The position numbers and the translations under genes were made by a program. Below the pieces are notes generated by a model. It did not search any database. It saw nothing but the letters and a program-made list of their open reading frames with translations, and was not told the DNA's origin. Of a stretch of DNA of 64,000 bases, positions 50,597 to 58,986 are shown one piece after another. Position 1 is the first letter of the stretch; the number at the start of each line of letters is the position of its first letter. This stretch comes from Umezawaea sp042738955 (GTDB taxonomy: Bacteria; Actinomycetota; Actinomycetes; Mycobacteriales; Pseudonocardiaceae): the NCBI RefSeq assembly GCF_042738955.1, contig NZ_JBHYHC010000008.1, forward strand, positions 62,001-126,000, in the 5' to 3' direction.

Positions 50597-52140
50597 CCGT
50601 GTGGTGCCAGGACTGGCCGGTGGTGGCCGCGGTGGCGGCCGCCGGTGTGCCCGCGCACGTGCCCGCCGCCGTGGTGGTGGGCAACGAGGTCGTGCACTGC
50701 TCCGCCACGGCGAGGGCGGAGGGCGTGCGGCGCGGGCAGCGGAAGCGGAGCGCGCAGGCGCGGTGCCCCGAGCTGGTGCTGTTCGACGACGACCCGGAGC
50801 GGGACGCGCGGGGGTTCGAGCCGGTCGCGGTGGCCGTTGAACACCTGGCGCCGGGGATCGAGGTGGTGCGGCCGGGTCTGGTGGCGGTGCCCGCGCAAGG
50901 ACCCGCGGGGTACTTCGGCGGCGCGGAGGCGGCGGCCGAGCGGCTGATCGACCACGTCGCCGAGACCACCGGCGTGGAGGTGTGGATCGGGGTCGCGGAC
51001 GGGCTGTTCGCGGCCACGCTGGCGGCCCACCGCGGGGTGGTCGTGCCGGAGGGGCGGTCCGCGGAGTTCCTGGCGCCGCTGGGGATCGCCGAACTGGACC
51101 AGCCCGCGGAACGCCGGAAGGGGCGGGCCGAGCTGGTGGACCTGTTGCGGCGCCTGGGATTGCGGACGCTGGGCGCGTTCGCGGAGGTGCCGGAGCGGGA
51201 CGTGGCGTCGCGGTTCGGCGCGGAAGCCGTTGCCGCGCACCGGATCGCGCGCGGCCTGGAGGAGCGGGCCCACGACCGGAGGCGACCGCCGCCGGAGCTT
51301 TCGGTGTCGCAGGTGCTGGACCCGCCCGTGGAGCGGGTCGACGCGGCGGCGTTCGTGGCCAAGGGGTTGGCCGAGCGGCTGCACGTCGAGCTGGTGGGCA
51401 AGGGCGTGGCGTGCACGCGGCTGGGCATCCGGGCGACGACCGAGAACGACGAGGAGCTGAGCCGGGTGTGGCGGTGCGCGGAACCGCTGACGCCCCAAGG
51501 GATCTCGGACCGCGTGCGGTGGCAGCTCGACGGCTGGCTGACCACCACGCGGCTCACGTCGGGGATCGCCGTGCTGCGGCTGGACCCCGAGGAGGTCGTC
51601 GGCGCGGCGGCACTGCAACTGGGGCTGCTGGACCAGGCGCAGGGCGACGTGGCGGACCGCGCGGCACGGGCGCTGGTGCACGTCCAGGGCCTGCTGGGGC
51701 CGAACGCCGTGGTGACGCCGGTGCTGGGCGGCGGCCGTGGGCCCGCGGAACGGGTGCGGTTCGTGCCGTGGGGCGATGAGCGGACGCCCGCGGCGGACCC
51801 GGACCTGCCGTGGCCCGCGCGGTTGCCCGCGCCGTCGCCCGCGACCGTGCCGGTCGTGCCGGTGCCCGCGGCGCTGGTGGACGAGACGGGCGCGGACGTC
51901 GGCGTGACGGGGCGGTACGAGCTGACCGCGCCGCCGCACCGGGTCCTGGCGGGCGGCCGGGAGCACCGGGTGCGGGGCTGGGCCGGGCCGTGGCCGGTCG
52001 ACGAGCGGTGGTGGGACGCGGCGGCGGCCCACCGGGCGGCGCGCCTCCAGGTGCTGACCGTCGGGGAGAACGGGGCGGAACAAGCGTTCCTGCTGGTGCG
52101 CACGGGCGGCCGGTGGGCGGTGGAAGGGGTGTACGACTGA
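50575..52140 (+). CDS. imuB: ImuB, catalytically inactive Y-family polymerase hub
   Basis: About 521 residues from GTG 50575 (GAAAGG four bases upstream; GTG 50584 is the alternative). The Y-family palm is recognisable (VWCQDWPVVAAVAAAGVPAHVPAAVVVGNEVVHCSATARAEGVRRGQRKR, LRPGLVAVPAQGPAGYFGGAEAAAE) but metal-binding carboxylates of active polymerases are not conserved. A clamp-binding motif, QLGLL (residues about 348-352), lies where mycobacterial ImuB has its beta-clamp box. ImuB links DnaE2, ImuA' and the sliding clamp. Its TGA overlaps the next ATG. Confidence 0.92.
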   Translation: MAAVRTLTVWCQDWPVVAAVAAAGVPAHVPAAVVVGNEVVHCSATARAEGVRRGQRKRSAQARCPELVLFDDDPERDARGFEPVAVAVEHLAPGIEVVRPGLVAVPAQGPAGYFGGAEAAAERLIDHVAETTGVEVWIGVADGLFAATLAAHRGVVVPEGRSAEFLAPLGIAELDQPAERRKGRAELVDLLRRLGLRTLGAFAEVPERDVASRFGAEAVAAHRIARGLEERAHDRRRPPPELSVSQVLDPPVERVDAAAFVAKGLAERLHVELVGKGVACTRLGIRATTENDEELSRVWRCAEPLTPQGISDRVRWQLDGWLTTTRLTSGIAVLRLDPEEVVGAAALQLGLLDQAQGDVADRAARALVHVQGLLGPNAVVTPVLGGGRGPAERVRFVPWGDERTPAADPDLPWPARLPAPSPATVPVVPVPAALVDETGADVGVTGRYELTAPPHRVLAGGREHRVRGWAGPWPVDERWWDAAAAHRAARLQVLTVGENGAEQAFLLVRTGGRWAVEGVYD

Positions 52141-52301
52141 TGGCTGACGACTACCAGGGCATCGTGGACTGGCTGCGCGAGATGGGCGAGATCGACCAGG
52201 AGACGACGGGGGAGGCCCCGGCGTACCTGGCGTGGTTCGGCTGGACGCCGCCGCCGGTGCTGATCCCGCTGCCGAGGCGGGCACCCGACGAGCTGTTCTG
52301 A
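52140..52301 (+). CDS. 53-residue gene coupled between imuB and dnaE2
   Basis: A 53-residue frame, MADDYQGIVDWLREMGEIDQETTGEAPAYLAWFGWTPPPVLIPLPRRAPDELF, starting one base inside the imuB stop (TGATG) and ending in TGATG with dnaE2. No family is recognised; an acidic, Trp/Pro-rich protein. Double stop-start coupling in a tightly regulated operon argues that it is translated and stoichiometric with ImuB and DnaE2. (Residues written here in pieces: MADDYQGIVDWLRE, MGEIDQETTGEAPAYLAW, FGWTPPPVLIPLPRR, APDELF.). Confidence 0.7.
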   Translation: MADDYQGIVDWLREMGEIDQETTGEAPAYLAWFGWTPPPVLIPLPRRAPDELF

Positions 52302-55300
52302 TGGGCTGGAACAACCCGCCGGTGCGCTGGTCCGACCTGGAGCGCGCGCTGTCGGGCAAGCCGTACGAGAAGGGCGACGGCGGCGACAGCCCGGCGTGGA
52401 CGCACCACCGCGAGCGGTACGCGGCGTCGCCCGAGCAGGCGTTGCGGGTGAACGAGCTGGGCATGGTCCAGTCGCGCACGCCGTACGTGGAGCTGCACGC
52501 GCACTCCAACTTCAGCTTCCTGGACGGCGCGAGCCACCCGGAGGAACTGGTGGAGGCCGCGCAGCAGCTCGGCTTGGACGCCGTGGCGCTGACCGACCAC
52601 GACGGCATGTACGGCGTGGTGCGGTTCGCCGAGGCGGCGAAGGAACTGGGCGTGCGCACGGTGTTCGGCAGCGAGCTGAGCGTCGGGCTCTCCCAGCCGC
52701 AGAACGGGATCCCGGACCCGGAGGGCGAGCACCTGCTGCTGCTCGCCCTCCGCGAGTCGGGGTACTACGAGCTGTGCCGGACGATCACCAACGGCCAGCT
52801 CGCCGAGGGCGCGGAGAAGGGGCGGCCGGTCTACGACCTGGAGCAGGTGGTCGCCGACACCCGCGACAACTGCGTCGTGCTCACGGGCTGCCGCAAGGGC
52901 GCGGTGCGCCGCGCGCTGGACCGCGACGGTCCCGAGGCGGCGTTCGGGCAGCTGCGGAGGTTGGTCGAGCTGTACAGCTCGGACCGCGTGTTCGTGGAGC
53001 TGACCGACCACGGGTTCCCCACCGACAGCACCCGCAACGACCTGCTGGCGGGCATGGCGGCCGACCTCGGCCTGCCCACCGTCGCCACGAACGCCGTGCA
53101 CTACGCGACCCAGTCACGGGCCCGGCTCGCCGCGGCGATGGCCGCCGTGCGCGCCCGCCGCAGCCTGGACGAGATGGCCGGGTGGCTGCCGCCCGCCGCG
53201 GCCGCGTGCGTGCGCTCCGGCGAGGAGATGGCCCGCCGGTTCGCCCGCTACCCCGGAGCCGTGCACCGGTCCGCCGTGCTCGGGATGCAGTGCGTGTTCG
53301 ACCTGAAGCTGGTGGCGCCCAAGCTGCCGCCGTTCGCCGTGCCCCCCGGCGAGACCGAGATCAGCCACCTGCGGACGTTGACGCGCGAGGGCGCTGCCCG
53401 GCGGTACTTCTCGATCGGCGAGAACCCCAAGGCGTTCGAGCAGATCGAGCGCGAGCTGCGGATCATCGAGGACCTCGGCTTCCCCGGCTACTTCCTCGTC
53501 GTGCACGACATCGTCGAGTTCTGCCGGAAGAACGGGATCCTGTGCCAGGGCCGGGGTTCCGCGGCGAACTCCGCGGTGTGCTTCGCGCTCGGCATCACGA
53601 ACGTCGACGCGGTGCGCTACGAGCTGCTGTTCGAGCGCTTCCTCGCCCCGGCCCGCGACGGGCCGCCGGACATCGACCTGGACATCGAGTCGGACCGCCG
53701 CGAGGAGGCGATCCAGCACGTCTACACCAAGTACGGCCGCAGGCACGCCGCCCAGGTGGCGAACGTGATCAGCTACCGCGCCAAGTCCGCGATCCGCGAC
53801 ATGGCGCGGGCGCTCGGCCACTCGCCGGGCCAGCAGGACGCGTGGAGCCGGGAGATCGACCGCTGGGGACCGTTGCGCGACACCACGAAGGACAGCGGGA
53901 TCCCGTTGCCGGTGGTGGAACTGGCCGCGCAGCTGGAGAACTTCCCGCGCCACCTCGGCATCCACTCCGGCGGCATGGTCATCTGCGACCGGCCGGTCAG
54001 CGAGGTGTGCCCGGTCGAGCCCGCCAGGATGGCGAACCGCACGGTCCTCCAGTGGGACAAGGACGACTGCGCGTCGATCAACCTGGTCAAGTTCGACCTG
54101 CTCGGCCTCGGCATGCTGTCCGCGCTGCACTACGCGATCGACCTCGTCCGCGAGCACCACGGCGTCGAGGTCGACATGGGCCGCGTCGACCTGGCGGACA
54201 GCGCGGTCTACGACATGCTGTGCCGCGCGGACTCCGTGGGCGTCTTCCAGGTGGAGAGCCGCGCCCAGATGGCGACGCTGCCCCGGCTCAAGCCGCGGAC
54301 GTTCTACGACCTGGTGGTGGAGGTCGCGCTGATCCGCCCCGGCCCGATCCAGGGCGGCTCCGTGCACCCGTACATCAGGCGCCGCAACGGGGTGGAGAAG
54401 TGGGAGCACGACCACCCGCGGCTGAAGAAGGCGCTGGACCGCACGTACGGCGTGCCGCTGTTCCAGGAGCAGCTGATGCAGATCGCCGTCGACGTCGCCG
54501 ACTTCACCCCGGCCGAGGCGGACGAGCTGCGCCGGGCCATGGGCGCCAAGCGGTCCACGTACCGGATGGAACGGCTGCGCGACCGCTTCTACGCGGGCTG
54601 CGCGAACCACGGCATCGAGGAGGACCTGGCGGGCCGGATCTACGCGAAGCTGTTGGCGTTCGCCAACTTCGGGTTCCCCGAGAGCCACGCGCTGAGCTTC
54701 GCGCACCTGGTGTTCGTCAGCGCGTGGTTCAAGCTCTACTACCCGGCGGCGTTCTGCGCCGCCCTGCTGCGCGCCCAGCCGATGGGGTTCTACTCGCCGC
54801 AGTCGCTGGTCGCCGACGCCCGCAGGCACGGCGTGGAGGTGCTCGGCCCGGACGTCAACGCGAGCCTCCCGCACGCGAACCTCGAACTCCGGGGCGGCGA
54901 ACAGGCCGTGCGCATCGGCTTGGCGTCGGTGCGGACCATCGGCCAACCGGTCGCCGAGGCCCTGGTCGAGGAACGAGCGAAGCACGGCCCGTTCCGCGAC
55001 CTGGTCGACGTGGGCGCACGGCTGCGCCTGACCACCCCGCAGGTCGAGGCGCTGGCGACCGCGGGCGCGTTCGGGTGCTTCGGCGTGGCCAGACGGGAAG
55101 CCCTGTGGGCGGCGGGCGCCGTGGCCACGATGCGCCCGGACCGCCTGCCCGGCACGGTGGTCGGCACAACCGCCCCCGCGTTGCCGGGCATGGACGAGAT
55201 CGAGGTGGCCGTAGCCGACGTGTGGGCCACCGGCCTGTCCCCGGACAGCTTCCCCACCCAGTTCGTCCGCGCCCGCCTCACCGCGTTGGGCGCCCTCCCC

Positions 55301-55603
55301 ACCGCGGACCTGGCCGACCTCCACCCCGGCACCAGGATCCTGATCGGAGGAGCGGTCACCCACCGCCAACGCCCGGCGACGGCGGGCGGCATCACGTTCC
55401 TCAACATCGAGGACGAGACAGGCATGGTCAACGTCGTCTGCTCCACCGGCCTGTGGACCCGCTACCGCCGCATCGCCCTGAACAGCCCCGCACTGCTCGT
55501 GCGAGGCACCGTGGAAATCGCCGAAGGCGTGGTCAGCCTCCTCGCCGACCGCCTACAACACCTGGACCTACGCATCCCATCCCGCTCCCGCGACTTCCGC
55601 TAG
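52301..55603 (+). CDS. dnaE2: Error-prone DNA polymerase III alpha, DnaE2
   Basis: 1100 residues, the right size for DnaE2. It begins MGWNNPPVRWSDLERALSGKP as in mycobacterial DnaE2, then a PHP domain (AELHAHSNFSFLDG, ALTDHDGMYG), the polymerase active site (PDIDLDIESDRREEAI) and fingers (KDSGIPLPVVELAAQ), with an OB-fold C-terminus (ITFLNIEDETGMVNVV) but no tau-binding tail. It carries out damage-induced mutagenic synthesis. ATG shares a base with the preceding small gene's stop; all five genes 49515-55603 form one SOS-controlled operon. Confidence 0.95.
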   Translation: MGWNNPPVRWSDLERALSGKPYEKGDGGDSPAWTHHRERYAASPEQALRVNELGMVQSRTPYVELHAHSNFSFLDGASHPEELVEAAQQLGLDAVALTDHDGMYGVVRFAEAAKELGVRTVFGSELSVGLSQPQNGIPDPEGEHLLLLALRESGYYELCRTITNGQLAEGAEKGRPVYDLEQVVADTRDNCVVLTGCRKGAVRRALDRDGPEAAFGQLRRLVELYSSDRVFVELTDHGFPTDSTRNDLLAGMAADLGLPTVATNAVHYATQSRARLAAAMAAVRARRSLDEMAGWLPPAAAACVRSGEEMARRFARYPGAVHRSAVLGMQCVFDLKLVAPKLPPFAVPPGETEISHLRTLTREGAARRYFSIGENPKAFEQIERELRIIEDLGFPGYFLVVHDIVEFCRKNGILCQGRGSAANSAVCFALGITNVDAVRYELLFERFLAPARDGPPDIDLDIESDRREEAIQHVYTKYGRRHAAQVANVISYRAKSAIRDMARALGHSPGQQDAWSREIDRWGPLRDTTKDSGIPLPVVELAAQLENFPRHLGIHSGGMVICDRPVSEVCPVEPARMANRTVLQWDKDDCASINLVKFDLLGLGMLSALHYAIDLVREHHGVEVDMGRVDLADSAVYDMLCRADSVGVFQVESRAQMATLPRLKPRTFYDLVVEVALIRPGPIQGGSVHPYIRRRNGVEKWEHDHPRLKKALDRTYGVPLFQEQLMQIAVDVADFTPAEADELRRAMGAKRSTYRMERLRDRFYAGCANHGIEEDLAGRIYAKLLAFANFGFPESHALSFAHLVFVSAWFKLYYPAAFCAALLRAQPMGFYSPQSLVADARRHGVEVLGPDVNASLPHANLELRGGEQAVRIGLASVRTIGQPVAEALVEERAKHGPFRDLVDVGARLRLTTPQVEALATAGAFGCFGVARREALWAAGAVATMRPDRLPGTVVGTTAPALPGMDEIEVAVADVWATGLSPDSFPTQFVRARLTALGALPTADLADLHPGTRILIGGAVTHRQRPATAGGITFLNIEDETGMVNVVCSTGLWTRYRRIALNSPALLVRGTVEIAEGVVSLLADRLQHLDLRIPSRSRDFR

Positions 55604-55637
55604 TTCACCCGTTCCAGCGACCCCCGACCCCTCAGAA

Positions 55638-55660
55638 CTGTCGTACCCCGGTCGTAGCGT
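55638..55660 (+). promoter_or_regulatory. RecA-NDp/PafBC-type promoter motif, duplicate of 33934
   Basis: CTGTCGTAC (55638-55646), eight bases, TAGCGT (55655-55660). The following TGCGTCGGGGGGT and CCGGG-type sequence to about 55700 also matches 33957-33990. The 365-base gap 55604-55968 has no gene on the plus strand to be served. Confidence 0.5.
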
Positions 55661-55697
55661 GTGCGTCGGGGGGTCTCGACCATCGGGGGACCTCTGG

Positions 55698-55865
55698 TCC
55701 AACTCGCGCCGAACGTCTGCAGTCCCGCGCCGAGCAGGGTGGTGACGCGGCGGACGTCGGTGAACACGGCCTTCCGCATTCCGGCCGAGGTGTCTGGGCG
55801 AGGGAGTGAAATTGGCTTCGCCACAGGCCGAACAGGGCGGTCGCGGCGATGCGCGGTTCGGGGCG
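55698..55865 (-). pseudogene. Decayed copy of the 3' end of the neighbouring TetR gene
   Basis: On the minus strand this segment matches the last 55-60 codons of the TetR gene at 55969 (for example MRKAVFTDVRRVTTLLGAGLQTFGAS against LRKAVITDVHRAANLLDAGLRTFGTS), with an internal loss of about 17 bases and a frameshift. Shorter partial copies of the same end occur near 55901 and 55933. It is a tandem 3'-end duplication, not a gene. Confidence 0.75.
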
Positions 55866-55968
55866 TTGGGGGAGGGGACGACCATCGCGGGGCCTTTGGT
55901 TCAGCTCGTGCTGAACGTCTACGGCCCTGCCGGCTCAGTTCGCGTCGAGTGTCTGCGGCTTCGGTGGT

Positions 55969-56670
55969 TCAGCTCGTGCCGAAGGTTCGTAGTCCCGCGT
56001 CGAGCAGGTTGGCGGCGCGGTGGACGTCGGTGATCACGGCCTTGCGTAGTGCGATCGGGCTTCGGCCGGGGTCCAGGTGTCTTGCCAGGGACTGGAACTG
56101 GATTTGCCACAGGCCTAGTAGGGCGGTCGCGGTGATGCGTGGTTCGGGGGCGTCTGGGGATTGGCCTGCGCGGGTGGCGAGTAGTTCGGTGGCTGTGGTG
56201 ATCAGTCGGTCGGTTTGGTCGCGTTGGTGGGCGCGGAGCGATGGGGTGGTTTGGATCAGGCTGCCGAAGCGGCGGAACCTCGTCACGGCTTCCTTGAGGT
56301 CGTCCTGGTCGGCCAGCCACGACATGATCGCCGCGAGTTGGGCGTCGAGGATCCGCAGGACCGCGTCGACCGGGGAGACCGCCGGGTTGGCTAGGCCGGT
56401 GCGCAGTGCGGCCATGGTGGCCTCGTTCAGGTCCAGGACCAGGGATTCCTTGGTGGGGAAGTAGTTGAAGACGGTCTTCTCCGACACGCCGCACGCGTCG
56501 GCGACCTCGGCCACGCGCACCGCGTCGAAGCCCCGCTCCACGAACATCTCGGTCGCCGTGTCCGACAACTGTTGCCGCATGAGGCGCTTCTTGCGCTCCC
56601 GCAAGCCTTCCGCGGCGGGAGGTTCGGACGGGTTGTGCAGTGCTGTCCAGTTCACGGTTCGGGCGGCCAT
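55969..56670 (-). CDS. TetR-family transcriptional regulator
   Basis: 233 residues from ATG 56670 (MAARTVNWTALHNPSEPPA). A long N-terminal arm precedes the helix-turn-helix RQQLSDTATEMFVERGFDAVRVAEVADACGVSEKTVFNYFPTKESLVLDL; the ligand domain is a single TetR_C-type helix bundle. It is divergent from a DUF1772 gene; the 91-base region between them is AT-rich and contains half-sites GTTGCAG and CTGTAAC around 56705-56732 that may be its operator. Confidence 0.9.
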   Translation of the reverse strand: MAARTVNWTALHNPSEPPAAEGLRERKKRLMRQQLSDTATEMFVERGFDAVRVAEVADACGVSEKTVFNYFPTKESLVLDLNEATMAALRTGLANPAVSPVDAVLRILDAQLAAIMSWLADQDDLKEAVTRFRRFGSLIQTTPSLRAHQRDQTDRLITTATELLATRAGQSPDAPEPRITATALLGLWQIQFQSLARHLDPGRSPIALRKAVITDVHRAANLLDAGLRTFGTS

Positions 56671-56761
56671 CGGACCAGCATAGTCCAGTGGCGGCATATT
56701 TACCGTTGCAGTAATTTTCTAGCTGCTGTAACTTTTCAGGGACCGAGAGAAAGGCGTTCCC

Positions 56762-57187
56762 GTGGTCCTCGTCAACTTGTTCTTCACCGGTCTGCTCGCG
56801 GGCTTCGAGCTGATGGTCCGCTTCGGTGTCCGGGGCCCGCTCGCCGCGCTCGACGACGTGCCGCACCTGCGGCTCCGGATCGGGCTCATCGGGACCTTGA
56901 AGTTCCTGGTGCCCAGCGCGTACGTGCCTGCGTTGCTCACCGGCATCGTCGTCGTGGCGACCACCGACCCCGGTCACGTCCTCCGCGGCGCGGCCGTGGT
57001 GGCGCTGCTGGTCTGGACGGTGACCACGTTCGCGGGCACCGCCCCGCTCAACGCGACCGTCGCCGAGTGGGACCCGACCGCCCCGCCCGCCGACTGGCGC
57101 GCGGTGATCGGCCGGTGGGAGCGGATGGACACGGTCCGCACGGTCGCCGCGACAGCCGCGTTCGCACTCTTCCTGGCCGCCGCCTAG
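56762..57187 (+). CDS. DUF1772 membrane protein
   Basis: 141 residues with four membrane helices and the DUF1772 pattern (FFTGLLAGFELMVRFGVRGPL and APLNATVAEWDPTAPPADWRAVIGRWERMDTVRTVAA). Some members are anthrone oxygenases; the actinobacterial ones are uncharacterised and often regulated by adjacent TetR genes. GTG 56762 with GAAAGG eight bases upstream. The TetR regulator is divergent. Confidence 0.85.
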   Translation: MVLVNLFFTGLLAGFELMVRFGVRGPLAALDDVPHLRLRIGLIGTLKFLVPSAYVPALLTGIVVVATTDPGHVLRGAAVVALLVWTVTTFAGTAPLNATVAEWDPTAPPADWRAVIGRWERMDTVRTVAATAAFALFLAAA

Positions 57188-57728
57188 AACCCGCTTCCCA
57201 ACCACCGCCGGAAAACCGCTTCCCGACTGCCGCCGAGAACCTTCTGCCGGACTGCCGCTGAGGCCCCTCTTCCCAACCGCCGCCCAGAACCCCTTCCCGA
57301 CCGCTGCTGGAGAGCCGCTTCCGGACTGCCGCCGAGAACCTTCTGCCGGACTGCCGCCAAGGACCCTCTTCCCGACCGCCGACGAGAAGCCCCTTCTCAG
57401 CCGCCGCTGGAGAGCCGCTTCCCGACTGCCGCCGAGAACCTTCTGCCGGACTGCCGCCGAGGACTCTCTTCCAACCGCCGCCGAGGACTCTCTTCCAACC
57501 GCCGCGTAGAACCGCTTCCCTACCGCTGCTGGAGGGCCGCTTTGCGACTGCCGTCGAGAACCCTTGTTCCGGACCGACGACGAGAAGCCCCTTCCCGACC
57601 GCCGCTGGAAAGCCGCTTTGCGACTGCCGTCGAGAACCTTGTTCCCGACTGCCGCCAAGAAGCCCTCTCCCGGCCGCCGCCCAGGGCTCCTTCCCAACCG
57701 CTGCCCAGAGCCCCTTCCCAACTGCCGC
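57188..57728. repeat. Tandem array of about 22 degenerate 24-26 bp units
   Basis: Between the DUF1772 and HxlR genes the whole 541-base gap is an array with consensus AGAACC(N)CTTCCCGACTGCCGCCG. Single units vary by 10-30 percent, and a higher-order pair (AGAGCCGCTTCC... AGAACCTTCTGCC...) repeats at 57313-57359 and 57414-57459. An open minus-strand frame runs through it (repeats of GSxxAAVGKR type) but extends over the TetR region and is not a gene. Confidence 0.85.
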
Positions 57729-58112
57729 CTACGAGGCGTCCCAACGCTCCCGCGCCTCGGCGATAGCGGTCCGGTGCGACCTCGACCAGTCGGCCAGGCT
57801 GACCACCTGTGCCGCGAGGCTGTGGCCGAGGTCGGTGAGGCGGTACTCGACCTGTGGCGGGATCGTCGCGTACGCCGTCCGCTCCACCAGCCCGTCGCGG
57901 CACAGTCGTCGGGTCGTCACGGTCAGCATCCGCTGCGAGATGCCGGGGATCGCGCGTTCCAGTTCGCGGAACCGCCGCACGCCCTTGCCGAGCTCCACCA
58001 GCACCAGCACGGTCCACTTGTCGCCGAGCCGGTCGAGCACGTCGCGGATGCCGCAGTCGTCGTCACCGCACGGCCCGAGCTGGGGGGTTACCCCGGTGTG
58101 CCCCACCGACAT
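57729..58112 (-). CDS. HxlR-family transcriptional regulator
   Basis: 127 residues. CGDDDCGIRDVLDRLGDKWTVLVLVELGKGVRRFRELERAIPGISQRMLTVTTRRLCRDGLVERTAYATIPPQVEYRLTDLG is a complete HxlR winged helix. Two cysteines (15 and 20) precede the domain and could act as redox switches, as in QorR/YodB-type proteins (inference). ATG 58112 with AAGGAGG seven bases upstream. Divergent from an NmrA-like reductase gene. Confidence 0.92.
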   Translation of the reverse strand: MSVGHTGVTPQLGPCGDDDCGIRDVLDRLGDKWTVLVLVELGKGVRRFRELERAIPGISQRMLTVTTRRLCRDGLVERTAYATIPPQVEYRLTDLGHSLAAQVVSLADWSRSHRTAIAEARERWDAS

Positions 58113-58143
58113 CAGAGTGCCTCCTTACGGCGGTCGGCCGCGC

Positions 58144-58182
58144 CGGACACGCTGGCCCCATGACCAACAGTAGGGGTGTCCG
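58144..58182. promoter_or_regulatory. Candidate HxlR operator in the divergent region
   Basis: CGGACAC (58144-58150) and GTGTCCG (58176-58182) form a perfect inverted repeat with a 25-base spacer in the 70-base gap between the HxlR and NmrA-like starts. The downstream half touches the reductase ATG. Confidence 0.4.
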
Positions 58183-58986
58183 ATGATCCTCGTGACCGGT
58201 TCCTCCGGAGCGCTCGGCGGCTTGATCCTCGACCGGCTCGCGGGTCACGACGTCGTCGCCGGGACTCGTTCGCCCGACCGCGGGCAGCGGCTCGTCGACT
58301 TCGACCGGCCCGAAACGCTCGTCGACGGGTTCGAGGGTGTCGACGTCCTGGTGTTCGTGTCCGCCGGGTTCGCCGATGACGACGTGGTGCTCGCCCGGCA
58401 CGGCGCGGTCGTCGACGCGGCCACCGCGGCGGGCGTCCGGCACGTCGTCTACACCAGCCTCGTCGGCTCGGGCGACGGCCTCACGATCGCGCTGGCGCAC
58501 CGGTGGACCGAGGCCCGGCTCGCGGCGGCCCCGTTCGCCGTCACGGTGCTGCGCAACGGCTTGTACGCCGAGATCCCGGCGTCGATGGTCCCCGCCGCCG
58601 CGGAGTCCGGCGTGTTCGCGGCCCCGTGGGGCGACGGCAGGATGGCCGTCGTCGCCAGGGAGGACCTGGCCGACGTCGCCGCGAAGGTCGCGCTCGACAG
58701 CGCCGCCCACGCCGGGCGGACCTACGAGCTGGAGGGCGTGGAGGCGTTCGGCGGGCAGGACGTCGCCGACCTGCTCACCACCACCCTCGACAGGCCGATC
58801 ACCTACCGACCCCTGCCGCTGGCCGCCGCGTGGGAAGCGCCCGGCCCGCGCTTCCAGGTCGGCCACGGGGTGTCGCTGTCCGCCAACGTCCTCGCGGGCA
58901 GGCTCGACCTCCACCCCGGAGACCTCGAAACCCTCCTCGACGCCCCACCGCGCGACGCGAGGCAGGTGATCGCCACCAAGGCCTAA
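58183..58986 (+). CDS. NmrA-like NAD(P)-binding reductase (QOR2 type)
   Basis: 267 residues. MILVTGSSGALGGLILDRLAGHDVVAGTRSP is a Rossmann motif of the atypical SDR5/NmrA group; RHVVYTSLVGSG and LRNGLYAEIPASM are characteristic of NAD(P)H:quinone oxidoreductase 2-like proteins. It is likely an HxlR-controlled reductase of quinones or a redox sensor. RBS AGGGGTG before ATG 58183. Its TAA overlaps the convergent ABC gene's stop by three bases. Confidence 0.85.
   Translation: MILVTGSSGALGGLILDRLAGHDVVAGTRSPDRGQRLVDFDRPETLVDGFEGVDVLVFVSAGFADDDVVLARHGAVVDAATAAGVRHVVYTSLVGSGDGLTIALAHRWTEARLAAAPFAVTVLRNGLYAEIPASMVPAAAESGVFAAPWGDGRMAVVAREDLADVAAKVALDSAAHAGRTYELEGVEAFGGQDVADLLTTTLDRPITYRPLPLAAAWEAPGPRFQVGHGVSLSANVLAGRLDLHPGDLETLLDAPPRDARQVIATKA

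Noticed and set aside
49594..55369. Long minus-strand frames over imuB and dnaE2
   Set aside because: Shadows of the mutasome genes with no recognisable domains.
55919..57721. Minus-strand frame of 600 codons through the tandem array
   Set aside because: Its first part is translated repeat DNA and its last part the TetR gene read in a wrong frame.
57188..57728. CRISPR array
   Set aside because: Units are contiguous, degenerate and without unique spacers; no cas genes nearby.
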